Source: Akkermansiaceae bacterium (GTDB lineage: Bacteria; Verrucomicrobiota; Verrucomicrobiia; Verrucomicrobiales; Akkermansiaceae). Taken from it: 64,000 nt of DNA. Position numbers and translations under genes: made by a program. This document shows positions 18,147 through 27,569 of this stretch, one piece after another. The notes under the pieces are model-generated. The model worked only from the letters and a program-made list of their open reading frames with translations, did no database searches and was not told the origin of the DNA. The stretch is taken from contig CAJJBQ010000002.1 of NCBI GenBank assembly GCA_905182405.1, forward strand, positions 744,001 to 808,000, written 5' to 3'. How positions within the stretch are numbered: position 1 is the stretch's first letter; each line of letters begins with the position of its first letter.

Positions 18147-19234
18147 ACACCGTCCACCTCGATCTCGGCTCCCGCTCATACGACATCCTTTTAGAAAAAG
18201 GCCTTCTCTCCCAAACTGGTGAGCTCATCAAAAACGCCGGTCTTAAGGGAAAGGCGGCCATCATTACCGATAGCAACGTCGCACCCCTCTATCTCGAACA
18301 AGTCCAAGCCTCCCTCACCGCCTCAGGCTTCCTGACCAGCTCCCACATTGCCCAAGCCGGCGAAGCATCGAAGTCAATGACGGTCGTCGAAGAGCTCTCC
18401 CGTGAACTCATCCAAGCGGGCCACGACCGCTCTTCGTTCGTGCTCGCTCTTGGCGGCGGCGTCGTTGGAGACCTTGCAGGATTCGTAGCCGCGATCTTCT
18501 ATCGAGGCATCCCCTTCGTGCAGATCCCAACCACCATCGTTTCGCAAGTCGACTCCGCTGTCGGAGGAAAGACAGGCGTGAATGCCCCCGAAGGAAAAAA
18601 CCTCATTGGCGCCTTTCACCAACCCCGCTTGGTTCTCACCGACCCCAACACCTTACTCACCCTTCCCGGCCGAGAATTCAGGGAAGGATTCGCCGAGGTC
18701 ATCAAGCATGCCGCCATTCGGGATTTCGATATGCTACGCGATCTGGAAGCACTTGATCCTTTGAACCAGAACATTCCCTCAGATTTGATTGCCCGAAATG
18801 TCGCCATCAAGGCCCGGGTCGTTGAAGAGGATGAAAAGGAAACTTCCGGAACTCGCGCTCTCCTCAACTTTGGCCACACCATCGGCCACGGTATCGAGGC
18901 CTCCGTCCCCTACGGCACCCTCCTCCACGGCGAAGCCATCTCACTAGGAATCCGAGCCGCCCTCAAGCTCTCGGAAGACCACGCTGGCCTCAGCCGCGAA
19001 GAAAGCGACCGTATCCTAGCTCTCCTCAAACACTTCCAGCTCCCCCTCGAACTCCCTGCCGACATCTCGTCCGACCTCGTCCTCGAAAAACTAGGCCGCG
19101 ATAAAAAATTCTCCGGCGGAAAGAAGACCTTCGTCCTCCTCAACAAACTCGGTAACGGCATCACCTCAGACAGCGTCCCTCAAGCCGACATCCTCCCCGC
19201 CATCGAACTCCTTCGCTCCCCCCTTCATTCTTAA
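18143..19234 (+). CDS. aroB: 3-dehydroquinate synthase
   Basis: A 363-residue enzyme for step two of the shikimate pathway: it converts DAHP to 3-dehydroquinate in the cytosol with NAD and a divalent metal. The NAD site GGGVVGDLAGF, the substrate segment TTIVSQVDSAVGGKTGVN and metal-binding histidines in FGHTIGHGIE and LLHGEAISLGI are intact. Its length is normal for AroB. Translation is coupled to the exonuclease upstream by an ATGA overlap. No other shikimate gene is adjacent. Confidence 0.95.
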   Translation: MNTVHLDLGSRSYDILLEKGLLSQTGELIKNAGLKGKAAIITDSNVAPLYLEQVQASLTASGFLTSSHIAQAGEASKSMTVVEELSRELIQAGHDRSSFVLALGGGVVGDLAGFVAAIFYRGIPFVQIPTTIVSQVDSAVGGKTGVNAPEGKNLIGAFHQPRLVLTDPNTLLTLPGREFREGFAEVIKHAAIRDFDMLRDLEALDPLNQNIPSDLIARNVAIKARVVEEDEKETSGTRALLNFGHTIGHGIEASVPYGTLLHGEAISLGIRAALKLSEDHAGLSREESDRILALLKHFQLPLELPADISSDLVLEKLGRDKKFSGGKKTFVLLNKLGNGITSDSVPQADILPAIELLRSPLHS

Positions 19235-19250
19235 ACCTTCATCTTTAGCA

Positions 19251-19853
19251 GTGGAAATCATCACCTACACCGGCGGCTCCGTTCAGACGAACGGCTACCT
19301 TATTAAGACAGAATCGGGAATTTTCGTCTTCGATGCTCCCGAAGGCATCAATGACTTCATCGGTAGTAAAAACCTCATCGCCGATCACCTCTTCCTCACC
19401 CACCAGCATTTTGACCACGTCGAGGACGCCGACATTATTACTGCCAAAAAATACAGCTACGCGGACTACGATCCCGACCTCGTCTTGGATCAGCGCGCCC
19501 GCGAATGGGGACTCGCGATCAACGTCCCTCCTTTTTCCATCGACCAGATCCTCAAGGGTGAAACCTCGATCACCATCGGAGACCTTACCATCGATATTCT
19601 CCACGTCCCCGGCCACTCTCCTGATTCCTTGGCCTTCCACTTTCCTTCGGAAGGCGCGCTCTTCGGCGGCGATGCCCTTTTCGCTGGAGGCGTCGGCCGC
19701 ACCGACCTCCCCCACGGTGAGCACGACACCCTAATGGCCTCCATCGTCGAAAAACTCTACACTCTCCCCAAGGATACTCGTGTCTTCCCCGGCCACGGAC
19801 CCGCCACCACCATCGGCCAGGAAAAGCGCAGTAATCCCTTCATCCGGGGCTAG
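19251..19853 (+). CDS. MBL-fold metallo-hydrolase (glyoxalase II-like)
   Basis: A 200-residue metallo-beta-lactamase fold protein. The metal motif THQHFDHVEDA (HxHxDH) is near residue 46, with further ligands in VPGHSPDS, GGDALF and FPGHGPATT. Small single-domain members of this type (YcbL-like) hydrolyse thioesters such as S-lactoylglutathione; the true substrate is not visible. Translation begins at a GTG 16 bases after aroB, so the two are probably co-transcribed. No ATG start is available without losing the first strand. Confidence 0.82.
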   Translation: MEIITYTGGSVQTNGYLIKTESGIFVFDAPEGINDFIGSKNLIADHLFLTHQHFDHVEDADIITAKKYSYADYDPDLVLDQRAREWGLAINVPPFSIDQILKGETSITIGDLTIDILHVPGHSPDSLAFHFPSEGALFGGDALFAGGVGRTDLPHGEHDTLMASIVEKLYTLPKDTRVFPGHGPATTIGQEKRSNPFIRG

Positions 19854-20011
19854 ATTGACTCACGACGGCGGCGGCTTCCTCGCTCGCTTCTTTGACTTGG
19901 AAAAATAACTCCCTATCTCCCAGTTTCCTAATTTTGAATTTTGAATTTTTTGAGGGTTTCTCCCTTCCCATCTTCCCTTTACACTAGTGGTACCTCTTTC
20001 CATAGTATGCT

Positions 20012-20533
20012 ATGCGTTTCTTAATAGCTCCTCTCCTCGCTATCCTCCTCACACCGTCGCTCCATGCGATGGGCAAGAAGCCAGCTCCTAATCGCCTAAC
20101 CTTCCACTTCCAGGGCCATCAGTCGGAAGGAGCCAAAATGGTTTTCCCCCAAACGGTCTACGGCAAAACAATCTATTTCCGACGCAGTCCTGAACTCTTC
20201 ACCAAGGATCTCACCAGCTTCAAACCCTTCGTCGCGGATGATGGAACCTATGGCGCGACCTTTTACCTCTCTAAAGTCGCGAGACAGCGGTTCGCGGCAG
20301 TCACGACTCAGCATCAAAAAAGTTGGTGCATCGCCATGCTCAATGGTCGTCCTCTCGATGCTGTCATGATCGATAAGCCAGTCAATGATGGACAAAGCGT
20401 CGTTTGGCAGGGCCTTCAAAAGATCGAAGTAAATCGCTTCGACCTCATGATTCCAAGAGCAGGAGACAGTAAGGAAATGTGGACTCTCCGTAAAAAAGTC
20501 ATTAAGGAAAAACTGAAGAAGGCCAAGAAATGA
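20012..20533 (+). CDS. Secreted protein with SecD-head-like domain
   Basis: A 173-residue exported protein (signal peptide MRFLIAPLLAILLTPSLHAM). The central part, roughly residues 85-145 (TFYLSKVARQRFAAVTTQ then AMLNGRPLDAVMIDKPVNDG), resembles the P1 head subdomain of SecD/SecDF, in which a strand-helix unit is followed by 'a.vldG.v...p.i..pi..G'. It has no SecD membrane part. The role is unknown. The C-terminus is lysine-rich (VIKEKLKKAKK). Its stop overlaps the start of the M23 peptidase gene (ATGA), suggesting that the two proteins are made together. Confidence 0.6.
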   Translation: MRFLIAPLLAILLTPSLHAMGKKPAPNRLTFHFQGHQSEGAKMVFPQTVYGKTIYFRRSPELFTKDLTSFKPFVADDGTYGATFYLSKVARQRFAAVTTQHQKSWCIAMLNGRPLDAVMIDKPVNDGQSVVWQGLQKIEVNRFDLMIPRAGDSKEMWTLRKKVIKEKLKKAKK

Positions 20534-21555
20534 AGCTCCTCCTCTTTTTACTTCTTCCTCTTTCGGGGCTGGCCGATGAGCCTCTCAAGCTGACTCTTCC
20601 GACCGATAATCGCGCGATCTTCAATGGAAAGCCGGAGGATTTCTACATGTGGGTTCCCCGCCACTTCGACGGGAAGGACTCTAAGCCCTGGGCTGCAGGG
20701 CAGTACGGATTTGTTCGAACCCTCGTAAATACTAATCGCGAAGGAATCATCGCCACCAAGTTTCACGAAGGTCTCGACATCAAACCCATGAAGAGAGACC
20801 GGAACAATCGGCCTCTTGATATCGTCAGGACGATTTCTGCAGGCACCGTTGTTTACGTGAACCCAAACTCAGGAGGCAGTAATTACGGAAAGTATATCGT
20901 CGTGGAGCACAAATGGGGATCGGGCCCGTTTTATAGCCTCTACGCACACCTTTCTGAAACTTCGGTCACCGAAGGGCAACAGCTTCTAGGAGGTTCTACC
21001 CTAGGAAAAATGGGATATACCGGTCAGGGAATCACGCGGGAAAGATCCCACCTCCACCTGGAACTGAATCTCCTCGCCACCGAGAATTTTGACGACTGGC
21101 ACGAAAAAGTCTTAAAGGGAAAAAATCCCCACGGCCTCTACAACGGGATGAATCTCATTGGGATCGATATCGCCTCACTCTTTCTCGCCCAGAAGAATAA
21201 TCCCGATCTTACCATCCCTGCCTTTCTAAGTGGTGCGACCCCTTATTATAAGGTAACAGTCCCCCGCATTCGCGCCCTCGAAATCGTCGATCGCTATCCT
21301 TGGCTCAAAAAAGGAAGCCACGAAAAGCCCTCAGCCTCTTGGGAAATTTCCTTCACAGACTCAGGGATTCCGCTTGCGGTCATCCCCAGCCACCGCATGG
21401 TCACTGGTCCCACCATTAGTTATGTGCGAACGACTCGCTCCAAGCATTCTTACCACACGCGCAAGCGTCTTACAGGGGAAGGACGGCGGGCCAGCTTGAG
21501 TAAATCGGGCCTCGATTTCATTTCTTTTTTCACCAATTCTCACACCCAAGAATAG
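20530..21555 (+). CDS. Secreted M23-family metallopeptidase
   Basis: A 341-residue exported LytM-type endopeptidase, expected to cut peptide crosslinks of peptidoglycan. The signal peptide is MKLLLFLLLPLSGLADE. The zinc motifs are present: HEGLDI (HxxxD, about residue 81) and SHLHLEL (HxH, about residue 178), with YGKYIVVEH between them. After residue 240 there is a basic C-terminal part of unknown function (RTTRSKHSYHTRKR). Translation is coupled to the SecD-head-like gene by a 4-base overlap. Confidence 0.85.
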   Translation: MKLLLFLLLPLSGLADEPLKLTLPTDNRAIFNGKPEDFYMWVPRHFDGKDSKPWAAGQYGFVRTLVNTNREGIIATKFHEGLDIKPMKRDRNNRPLDIVRTISAGTVVYVNPNSGGSNYGKYIVVEHKWGSGPFYSLYAHLSETSVTEGQQLLGGSTLGKMGYTGQGITRERSHLHLELNLLATENFDDWHEKVLKGKNPHGLYNGMNLIGIDIASLFLAQKNNPDLTIPAFLSGATPYYKVTVPRIRALEIVDRYPWLKKGSHEKPSASWEISFTDSGIPLAVIPSHRMVTGPTISYVRTTRSKHSYHTRKRLTGEGRRASLSKSGLDFISFFTNSHTQE

Positions 21556-21559
21556 TCAG

Positions 21560-22015
21560 ATGACTCCTGAAGAAAAAATCACCGCACTAGGCTTTACTTT
21601 ACCCCCGGCTGCCAAGCCCGTTGGCTCCTACCTAAACTGTGTCCGCAGCGGAAACCTCCTCCATATTTCTGGTGGGCTGCCCATTGCAGGAGATGCTTCC
21701 TTCAAAGGAAAAATCCCCACTGAATGCAGTATCGAGGAAGCCCAGAAGGCTTCTCAGCTCGCCATCTTGACACGTCTTTCCGTCGTCAAAGCAGAAATGG
21801 GGAGCCTGAGTGCGGTCAAAAAAATCGTAAGCCTCAGCGGCTTCGTTAATGCTGAACCCAACTTTACCGCTCACCCTCAGGTCATCAACGGAGCCTCCGA
21901 TCTTCTCGTAGACATTTTCGGAGAAGCAGGAAAACATTCTCGCACTGCCGTCGGGGTCTCCTCACTCCCTCTTGGAGTTTCAGTGGAAATCAGCCTCGTG
22001 GTAGAGGTGCTCTAA
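21560..22015 (+). CDS. RidA/YjgF-family protein
   Basis: A 151-residue member of the Rid family, likely an enamine/imine deaminase or a related binding protein. The family core is present: VRSGNLLHISGGLPI near residue 28, and SRTAVGVSSLPLGVSVEIS near the end, including the arginine that contacts the substrate carboxylate in RidA. It is longer at the N-terminus than the 128-residue RidA, matching the 150-residue subgroup. It follows the M23 gene by 4 bases and precedes mnmH by 1 base, so it lies inside the same transcription unit. Confidence 0.85.
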   Translation: MTPEEKITALGFTLPPAAKPVGSYLNCVRSGNLLHISGGLPIAGDASFKGKIPTECSIEEAQKASQLAILTRLSVVKAEMGSLSAVKKIVSLSGFVNAEPNFTAHPQVINGASDLLVDIFGEAGKHSRTAVGVSSLPLGVSVEISLVVEVL

Positions 22016-22016
22016 G

Positions 22017-23081
22017 ATGCAGCTCCCCGAACGAGTCTCGATCCCGGTCACGCCAGGTGACTTCGATGATATTATTGATGTGCGAGCGCCTTCGGAATTT
22101 AAAGAAGATCACATTCCGGGAGCGATCAATCTCCCCGTTCTCGCTGACGAACAGCACCATGAGGTCGGCCTTCTTCATGCCTCCAGTCCTTTCGAGGCAC
22201 GGCGACTCGGGGCCACCCTGATCACAGAGAACATCCATCTTCACCTCAAGAACCACTTCAGCCAGAAGAACAGCGAATTCGCCCCCCTCCTCTATTGCTG
22301 GCGCGGCAACATGCGCTCCAACTCAATGGCCGTCGTCTTTCGATCCATCGGTTGGCGAGCCCGAATCCTCGATGGTGGATACAAAGCTTGGCGCAAGTGG
22401 ATCATCACCGATCTCTCACGATCAATCAGCTCCTCAAAGCCCGAATTGATCGTCTTAGGAGGACTGACCGGATGTGGAAAAACGCGCCTGCTCCACGAGC
22501 TTAAAAAACAGGGGGCCCAGATTCTCGATCTAGAAGGTCTCGCCAATCACCGAGGATCCATCCTGGGCAACGCTCCCGATAGCGCCCAGCCCACCCAACG
22601 TCGCTTTGACAGCCTTCTCTGGTCCGCATTTCAAGACTATGATCCGAATCGCCCCGTCTTCACGGAAGCAGAATCCAATCGCATCGGTCGACTTCAGCTT
22701 CCCGCATCTCTCTGGAAACGCTTGGGCAAAAGCCGCCTGGTCCTTCTTGATCTTCCCCTGCCTGAGCGCGCGCGCATTCTCGCCGACGACTACCGCCATT
22801 TCATTGACGACCCCAACTCTCTTAAAGAAACTCTGAGTGGTCTCACAAGGCTTCGCGGAAAGACACTAATTGAAAATTGGTTTCAGCAGATCGACTCCTC
22901 CAACTGGTCTTCATTCCTGCAATCGATTCTAATCGACCATTACGACCTTGCTTATCGACGACCCGGCTCCGATGACTCGATTTATCCGGAACCCGAATGC
23001 ACTATCTCTCCTGAGAGCTGCGCTGAGAAGAATTTCCAGGATTCTGCAAAAGAGCTGATCAAACGCTTCCAGGCATGCTGA
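22017..23081 (+). CDS. mnmH: tRNA 2-selenouridine synthase
   Basis: A 354-residue MnmH (SelU/YbbB), which replaces sulfur in 2-thiouridine at the wobble base of some tRNAs using selenophosphate, through a geranylated intermediate. The N-terminal rhodanese domain has the catalytic Cys94 in LLYCWRGNMRS, and the C-terminal P-loop domain has GLTGCGKT (149-156) and the characteristic DLEGLANHRGS. Length is normal. The reaction needs SelD, which is not in this window. The end overlaps tatD by 7 bases. Confidence 0.93.
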   Translation: MQLPERVSIPVTPGDFDDIIDVRAPSEFKEDHIPGAINLPVLADEQHHEVGLLHASSPFEARRLGATLITENIHLHLKNHFSQKNSEFAPLLYCWRGNMRSNSMAVVFRSIGWRARILDGGYKAWRKWIITDLSRSISSSKPELIVLGGLTGCGKTRLLHELKKQGAQILDLEGLANHRGSILGNAPDSAQPTQRRFDSLLWSAFQDYDPNRPVFTEAESNRIGRLQLPASLWKRLGKSRLVLLDLPLPERARILADDYRHFIDDPNSLKETLSGLTRLRGKTLIENWFQQIDSSNWSSFLQSILIDHYDLAYRRPGSDDSIYPEPECTISPESCAEKNFQDSAKELIKRFQAC

Positions 23082-23857
23082 TCGATTCACACAACCATCT
23101 TGCTGATCCACGCTTCGACGGGAAGCGGGATAGAATCATCGAGGAAATGAAATCGGCGGGCATCGTCCACTGCGTCGTCAACGGAACCGGCCCCACGGAT
23201 TGGCCTATTGTCGCTGATCTTGCTGAAAAGCATCCTACATTCATCACTCCTTCCTTCGGACTCCATCCATGGCGAATTCACGATTTCCCAGACGACTGGC
23301 TACCTTCCCTTGCAGAGTATCTTCAACGCTTCCCCCGTGCTGGATTGGGCGAATGCGGACTCGATCGCTGGATGACAGAGCCCAACTTTTCAAGCCAGAT
23401 TGAAGTCTTTGAGAAGCAGCTTGCACTTGCCGCCAAGCTCAATCGACCGACCACCATCCACTGCCTCAAGGCTTGGGGAGCGCTCCTTGACTGCCTCCGT
23501 AGCGCGCCAGCTCTTCCTCCCATCCTAATTCACTCCTTTGGAGGATCTCTCGAAACGGGCCGCGAACTTGCCAAGCTTGGCGCCTACTTTTCCTTTTCGG
23601 GCGTTTTCCTCGACGAGAGGAAAGCAAAGCAACTCGATATCTTCACACTGCTCCCGGCAGATCGTCTTCTTCTTGAAACCGATGCCCCTAACATGCTTCC
23701 GCCTGCGGATTACCAAAAATACCCTATTGAGGGTCTCAATCACCCCGCAAATCTCCAGGGAATTTCCCGAGCGTTTTTCAATCTCACTCAAATCACTATC
23801 GATCAGCACGTTAAAAGATCAGTGAAGTTCTTTAAAATAGACGACTTTTCTCGTTAG
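23075..23857 (+). CDS. tatD: TatD-family metal-dependent hydrolase
   Basis: A 260-residue TIM-barrel hydrolase of the TatD/YcfH type, probably a DNase or other phosphoesterase. Metal ligands are visible as DSHNHL (residues 4-9), GLGECGLD, TIHCLKAW, LIHSFGG and LLETDAPN. The gene starts inside the end of mnmH and is probably the last gene of this unit. The family function in bacteria is only partly settled, so the substrate is uncertain. Confidence 0.85.
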   Translation: MLIDSHNHLADPRFDGKRDRIIEEMKSAGIVHCVVNGTGPTDWPIVADLAEKHPTFITPSFGLHPWRIHDFPDDWLPSLAEYLQRFPRAGLGECGLDRWMTEPNFSSQIEVFEKQLALAAKLNRPTTIHCLKAWGALLDCLRSAPALPPILIHSFGGSLETGRELAKLGAYFSFSGVFLDERKAKQLDIFTLLPADRLLLETDAPNMLPPADYQKYPIEGLNHPANLQGISRAFFNLTQITIDQHVKRSVKFFKIDDFSR

Positions 23858-23887
23858 CTTTTCGATAGAACAGTTGTAAAATAAGAG

Positions 23888-26200
23888 ATGAGTTTCCGTA
23901 TTTTCGTTTACTTGGCGAGCACCCTAATTGCACCGATCGCCCTCGCCCAGAATGGTGACCGCAAGGGTCACGATGCAATGAGCGACATCGTCCCCGGAGC
24001 GCTGATCCCCGAAGCCCCCGTCCTCAGCGTTGAAGATGCTCTTAAAACATTCACCATTCACGAAGATTTTGTCGTCGAATCGGTTGTCGCCGAACCTTTA
24101 GTCGATAAGCCCGTCGCGCTCACCTTCGATGGCCGAGGCCGCATGTGGGTCGTTGAAATGCGGGGTTACATGCCCGACATTGACGGAAAAGGTGAAGACG
24201 AACCCGTGGGACGCATCGCAATTTTGGAAGATACCACGGGAGATGGAAAGGCCGACAAACGCACGCTCTTTCTCGATAAGATTCTCCTCCCACGAACGAT
24301 CGCTTTGGTGCCCAACGGAATCATCTACGGCGACCAATCCCAGCTGTTCTTTGTCGAACGTGACGGCGACAAGCCAAAAGGAAAACCAGTTGTCGTCGAT
24401 GACAACTACTCTCGCGGAAGCAACGTCGAGCATAAGCCAAATGGGATGATGCTTGGCATCGATAACTGGATGTATAACTCCAAAAGCTCCCACCGCTACC
24501 AGTGGAAGGATGGTAAGCTCACGAAAGAAAAAACCTTCGCCCGGGGTCAGTGGGGAATCACCAAAGACAATTTTGGCCGGCTTTACTTCAATTCAAATAG
24601 CACCCTTCTCATCGGCGATCGCACCTGGCCTAACCTTCTCATTGGAAATCCCAAAGTGAAGATGAAAACAAGCATCACAAGCCGGATTGGATCCAACGCA
24701 GTGTTTCCAGGTCGCGTGAATCCAGGATTGAACCGCGCCTACATTTCTTCGCTGAATGGTTACAGCAGTGACACTATTTCACCGAAAACCTTCAAGTTGA
24801 CCAACGCCACTGGCGCATGTGGCCCCGCCATTTACCGTGGCGGTCAGTTTCCTGAAGAATTTCAAAATTGGGCCTTCGTGTGTGAATCTTCAGCTCAACT
24901 CGTCAAGGCGATCAAAGTCGACGCTGCAGGAATTAAAGTTTCCGGAAGCCATCCTCTTGATAAGCGTGATTTCTTAACCTCGACCGACGAGCGTTTCCGC
25001 CCCGTTAATATATACACCGCCCCCGATGGCAGCCTCTATCTGCTCGATATGTATCACGGCATCATTCAGCACAAAACTTACATGACGTCCTATCTCCGTC
25101 GCCAGACTCTTAGTCGTGGGCTCGATGGACCAGGATTTGGTCATGGCCGGATTTACCGCATTCGCGCCAAATCAAAGCCTCTCGACAAGATGGCGAATCT
25201 CGAAAAAGCCAATTCCAAATCACTGGCCGCTATTCTCGGTTCGAAAAATGGCATTCATCGGGATCTTGCGCAAAAAGAGATCATCGACCGGAAACTTGCC
25301 GACGCCGCCCCTTTCCTGCGCAAGCTCATCGTAAATGACTCTAAGAGCACGGCTAAGATCCATGCAATTTGGACCCTTGAAGGCCTTGGATCACTGACTG
25401 CCTCTGATCTAAATCCCCTCCTCCAATCCTCCGACGAAGACTTGATCACTTCCGCTCTCTATGCCTCGCTTTCGCTTTCTGACAGCGAACTGACCAGCTT
25501 GAGTGCCTCCGTCATCGCCCTGAAAGACACCGATGCAATCCTCCCTTATAAGGCGCGGGTGCTAGCCACTATCCCCTCGGCGAACTCTCTCAGTGTCTTA
25601 GGTGATCTTCTTAAAAATCACGGGGAAAAATCATTCGTTCGTGAAGCGGCCATTGTCGGACTGGCCCAAACTGCATCCGCTTTCGCCAAGATCAACAAGG
25701 GCCAATACTCAGACAAACAATTCGACGAATGGCTGAAACAGTCACTCAAAGGATCTCAAATAGAAATCGATCCAATGATCCTTCTCAAGGGTGAGCACCT
25801 CGCTTCCCATAAGAGAGGAAAGGAACTCTACCTCGGCCGCGCCGCTTGTATTGGCTGCCATGGACCCGATGGTGAAGGCCTCCCCAATTTAGGGCCAACC
25901 CTCAATGGCTCAGATTGGGTCACCGAAGACCATGAACGCTTGTCCAAAATTCTTCTTCACGGCCTCCAAGGTCCCATCATTATCAACGGAAAGAAATTTA
26001 CCCCTCTCGCATTTATGCCTGGACTTGCCCAAAACACCGCGATTAACGATCAAGATCTTGCAGATCTCATGACCTACATCCGCAGTGGCTGGGAGAACCG
26101 CGCTAGTCAGATTTCTGAAAGCGAGGTCGCCAGAATTCGAGTTGCCACCAAAGATCGCGCATCAGGTCAGATGTACAGCAACGACGACTTTAAAAAATAA
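23888..26200 (+). CDS. PVC-type propeller-cytochrome c dehydrogenase-like protein
   Basis: A 770-residue exported protein found chiefly in Planctomycetes and Verrucomicrobia. After a signal peptide (MSFRIFVYLASTLIAPIALAQ) comes a membrane-bound-dehydrogenase-type propeller (about 50-400) with DGRGRMWVVEMRGYMPD and VNIYTAPDGSLYLLDMYHG. HEAT-like helices follow (about 430-620). A C-terminal class I cytochrome c carries the haem motif C654-I-G-C657-H658 and a likely methionine ligand in AFMPGL. It probably passes electrons from oxidation of a carbohydrate or alcohol in the periplasm; the substrate is unknown. The start has a weak purine-rich stretch (aagag) upstream. Confidence 0.85.
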   Translation: MSFRIFVYLASTLIAPIALAQNGDRKGHDAMSDIVPGALIPEAPVLSVEDALKTFTIHEDFVVESVVAEPLVDKPVALTFDGRGRMWVVEMRGYMPDIDGKGEDEPVGRIAILEDTTGDGKADKRTLFLDKILLPRTIALVPNGIIYGDQSQLFFVERDGDKPKGKPVVVDDNYSRGSNVEHKPNGMMLGIDNWMYNSKSSHRYQWKDGKLTKEKTFARGQWGITKDNFGRLYFNSNSTLLIGDRTWPNLLIGNPKVKMKTSITSRIGSNAVFPGRVNPGLNRAYISSLNGYSSDTISPKTFKLTNATGACGPAIYRGGQFPEEFQNWAFVCESSAQLVKAIKVDAAGIKVSGSHPLDKRDFLTSTDERFRPVNIYTAPDGSLYLLDMYHGIIQHKTYMTSYLRRQTLSRGLDGPGFGHGRIYRIRAKSKPLDKMANLEKANSKSLAAILGSKNGIHRDLAQKEIIDRKLADAAPFLRKLIVNDSKSTAKIHAIWTLEGLGSLTASDLNPLLQSSDEDLITSALYASLSLSDSELTSLSASVIALKDTDAILPYKARVLATIPSANSLSVLGDLLKNHGEKSFVREAAIVGLAQTASAFAKINKGQYSDKQFDEWLKQSLKGSQIEIDPMILLKGEHLASHKRGKELYLGRAACIGCHGPDGEGLPNLGPTLNGSDWVTEDHERLSKILLHGLQGPIIINGKKFTPLAFMPGLAQNTAINDQDLADLMTYIRSGWENRASQISESEVARIRVATKDRASGQMYSNDDFKK

Positions 26201-27026
26201 ATTAGAGCTCCGACTGATCGGCTTACTCCATGATGAGAAGGTCGATTTTTTGGAAAAGCCCTCCAACTACCACCAAGAAGGTGACTGTAAGATTATCACC
26301 TTCACTCCGAGTCAAAAACAGGCCACTTCCCTTAAGCCTTGAAATTGATCGGGCATAGCGGAATCAAAGCAAGGGATATTCTCAGCCCAATGGTCGTGGA
26401 GAACAATTGAGACGTCTCCAATTACCCGTTCGTAAGAAGTCAGGATCATAGATTGGCGCGAATCTTTGATTTCTTCAACTCGCCATGGGTAAACCGGAGC
26501 AACAAAATAATTCCATCAACCCCGTCAAGAAGCATTTCTGTAATGACATTGAATTCGATATGACCAGCAGTCGTATACGACGTTAACACGGCGACCCATC
26601 CCCTTCGCAGGGATCTCCTTCCATTTCCATGATGCTTGGACATCGGTCTCTCCGACAACGAAGGTGATGTAGAGGTCCGCTCCCTTTCTGCCTCGAAAAT
26701 TGATGGAGAACTCCTTCCTTACCGGCACCAGAAGCTACAACGAGCGCAAGCTTAGGTTTACCAAAGGCCGCTTTTCCAGAATCTCAGGCATAATCCTAAA
26801 TGCAGTGATGGACAGATTTACGAATCCAAACGAGCAAGTTCCCGAGTGACGATAATCAAGTTTTCGCGAACCCCTGACGCATAGCCACCACTCTCAAAGG
26901 GAGACTGGAAGCTCGACGACCCAAAACTTCCATACGGGGCGGGTCTAGGGAAAAGACGCGCCGAGAGCGTGTTACTCTTCACCTTGGAGACACTCTGATT
27001 TAAAGTTTATTCAACAATAATATTAA
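26201..27026. other. Degenerate region with minus-strand gene remnants
   Basis: About 825 bases with no intact gene. Protein-like stretches appear in several frames. On the plus strand, a tail in the frame of 26085-26342 (RLIGLLHDEKVDFLEKPSNYH) may be the end of a lost gene. On the minus strand, broken frames between 26446 and 26945 read like one frameshifted protein (see the separate entry). Confidence 0.45.
26446..26945 (-). pseudogene. Frameshifted, unidentified gene remnant
   Basis: Three consecutive minus-strand frames look coding but are broken by stops and frame changes: about 26945-26818 (YGSFGSSSFQSPFESGGY, then GVRENLIIVTRELARLDS), 26728-26600 (GADLYITFVVGETDVQASWK) and about 26600-26446 (TAGHIEFNVITEMLLDGVDG). 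Read in order they give one protein with at least two disruptions. I do not recognise the family. Base composition is less codon-biased than in neighbouring genes, as expected for a decaying gene. Confidence 0.4.
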
Positions 27027-27569
27027 TCAGCTCCCCAATCTTTTTAATTTTCTTCGGATCGATAGTTTTGAGGCCGTAGAAATTCGGTCCGTGAACAAAA
27101 TTCCGTTGAGATGATCCGTTTCATGCTGAATCGCCCTCGCTAGAAGACCGTCTGTTTCGACGGTGACTTTCGTGCCATCAAGTCTCTCTAATCTCGCGAT
27201 TATCTCTCGGGAACGCTTCACCTCCGCCGTAATTCCGTCGATGCTGAGGCAACCCTCAGTCGATGATTCCTTTTCTGAGCCCAATTTGAGTTCTGGATTA
27301 ATGAAAACGAGAGGCATCAAATCCTCAATCTTTGCGTCCTCTCCATCTACCCGCAGGTAACTGATGCACTCCGGGTCATGGGAAACATCGACAATGGCCA
27401 ACTGAAGATCGCGATCGACCTGAGGCGCGGCCAGCCCGATTCCCTCGGCTTCCTCCATTGTTGCGATCATGTCATCCACGAGAGAGCGCATTTCATCGGT
27501 CACTTCTGTGACACGTTTACATTTCTTGCGAAGAACAGGATTTCCGTACTGGGTAATGGGTAAGATCAT
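27027..27569 (-). CDS. def: Peptide deformylase
   Basis: A 180-residue iron/zinc enzyme that removes the formyl group from nascent proteins. All three motifs are intact: motif 1 EGIGLAAPQV (about 42-51), motif 2 EGCLS with the metal ligand Cys107, and motif 3 QHETDHLNG with His149, Glu150 and His153. Length and layout are typical. It starts inside the end of exbD (4-base overlap) and is the last gene of the rodA-tonB-exbBD block, an unusual genomic setting; def is more often paired with fmt. Confidence 0.95.
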   Translation of the reverse strand: MILPITQYGNPVLRKKCKRVTEVTDEMRSLVDDMIATMEEAEGIGLAAPQVDRDLQLAIVDVSHDPECISYLRVDGEDAKIEDLMPLVFINPELKLGSEKESSTEGCLSIDGITAEVKRSREIIARLERLDGTKVTVETDGLLARAIQHETDHLNGILFTDRISTASKLSIRRKLKRLGS

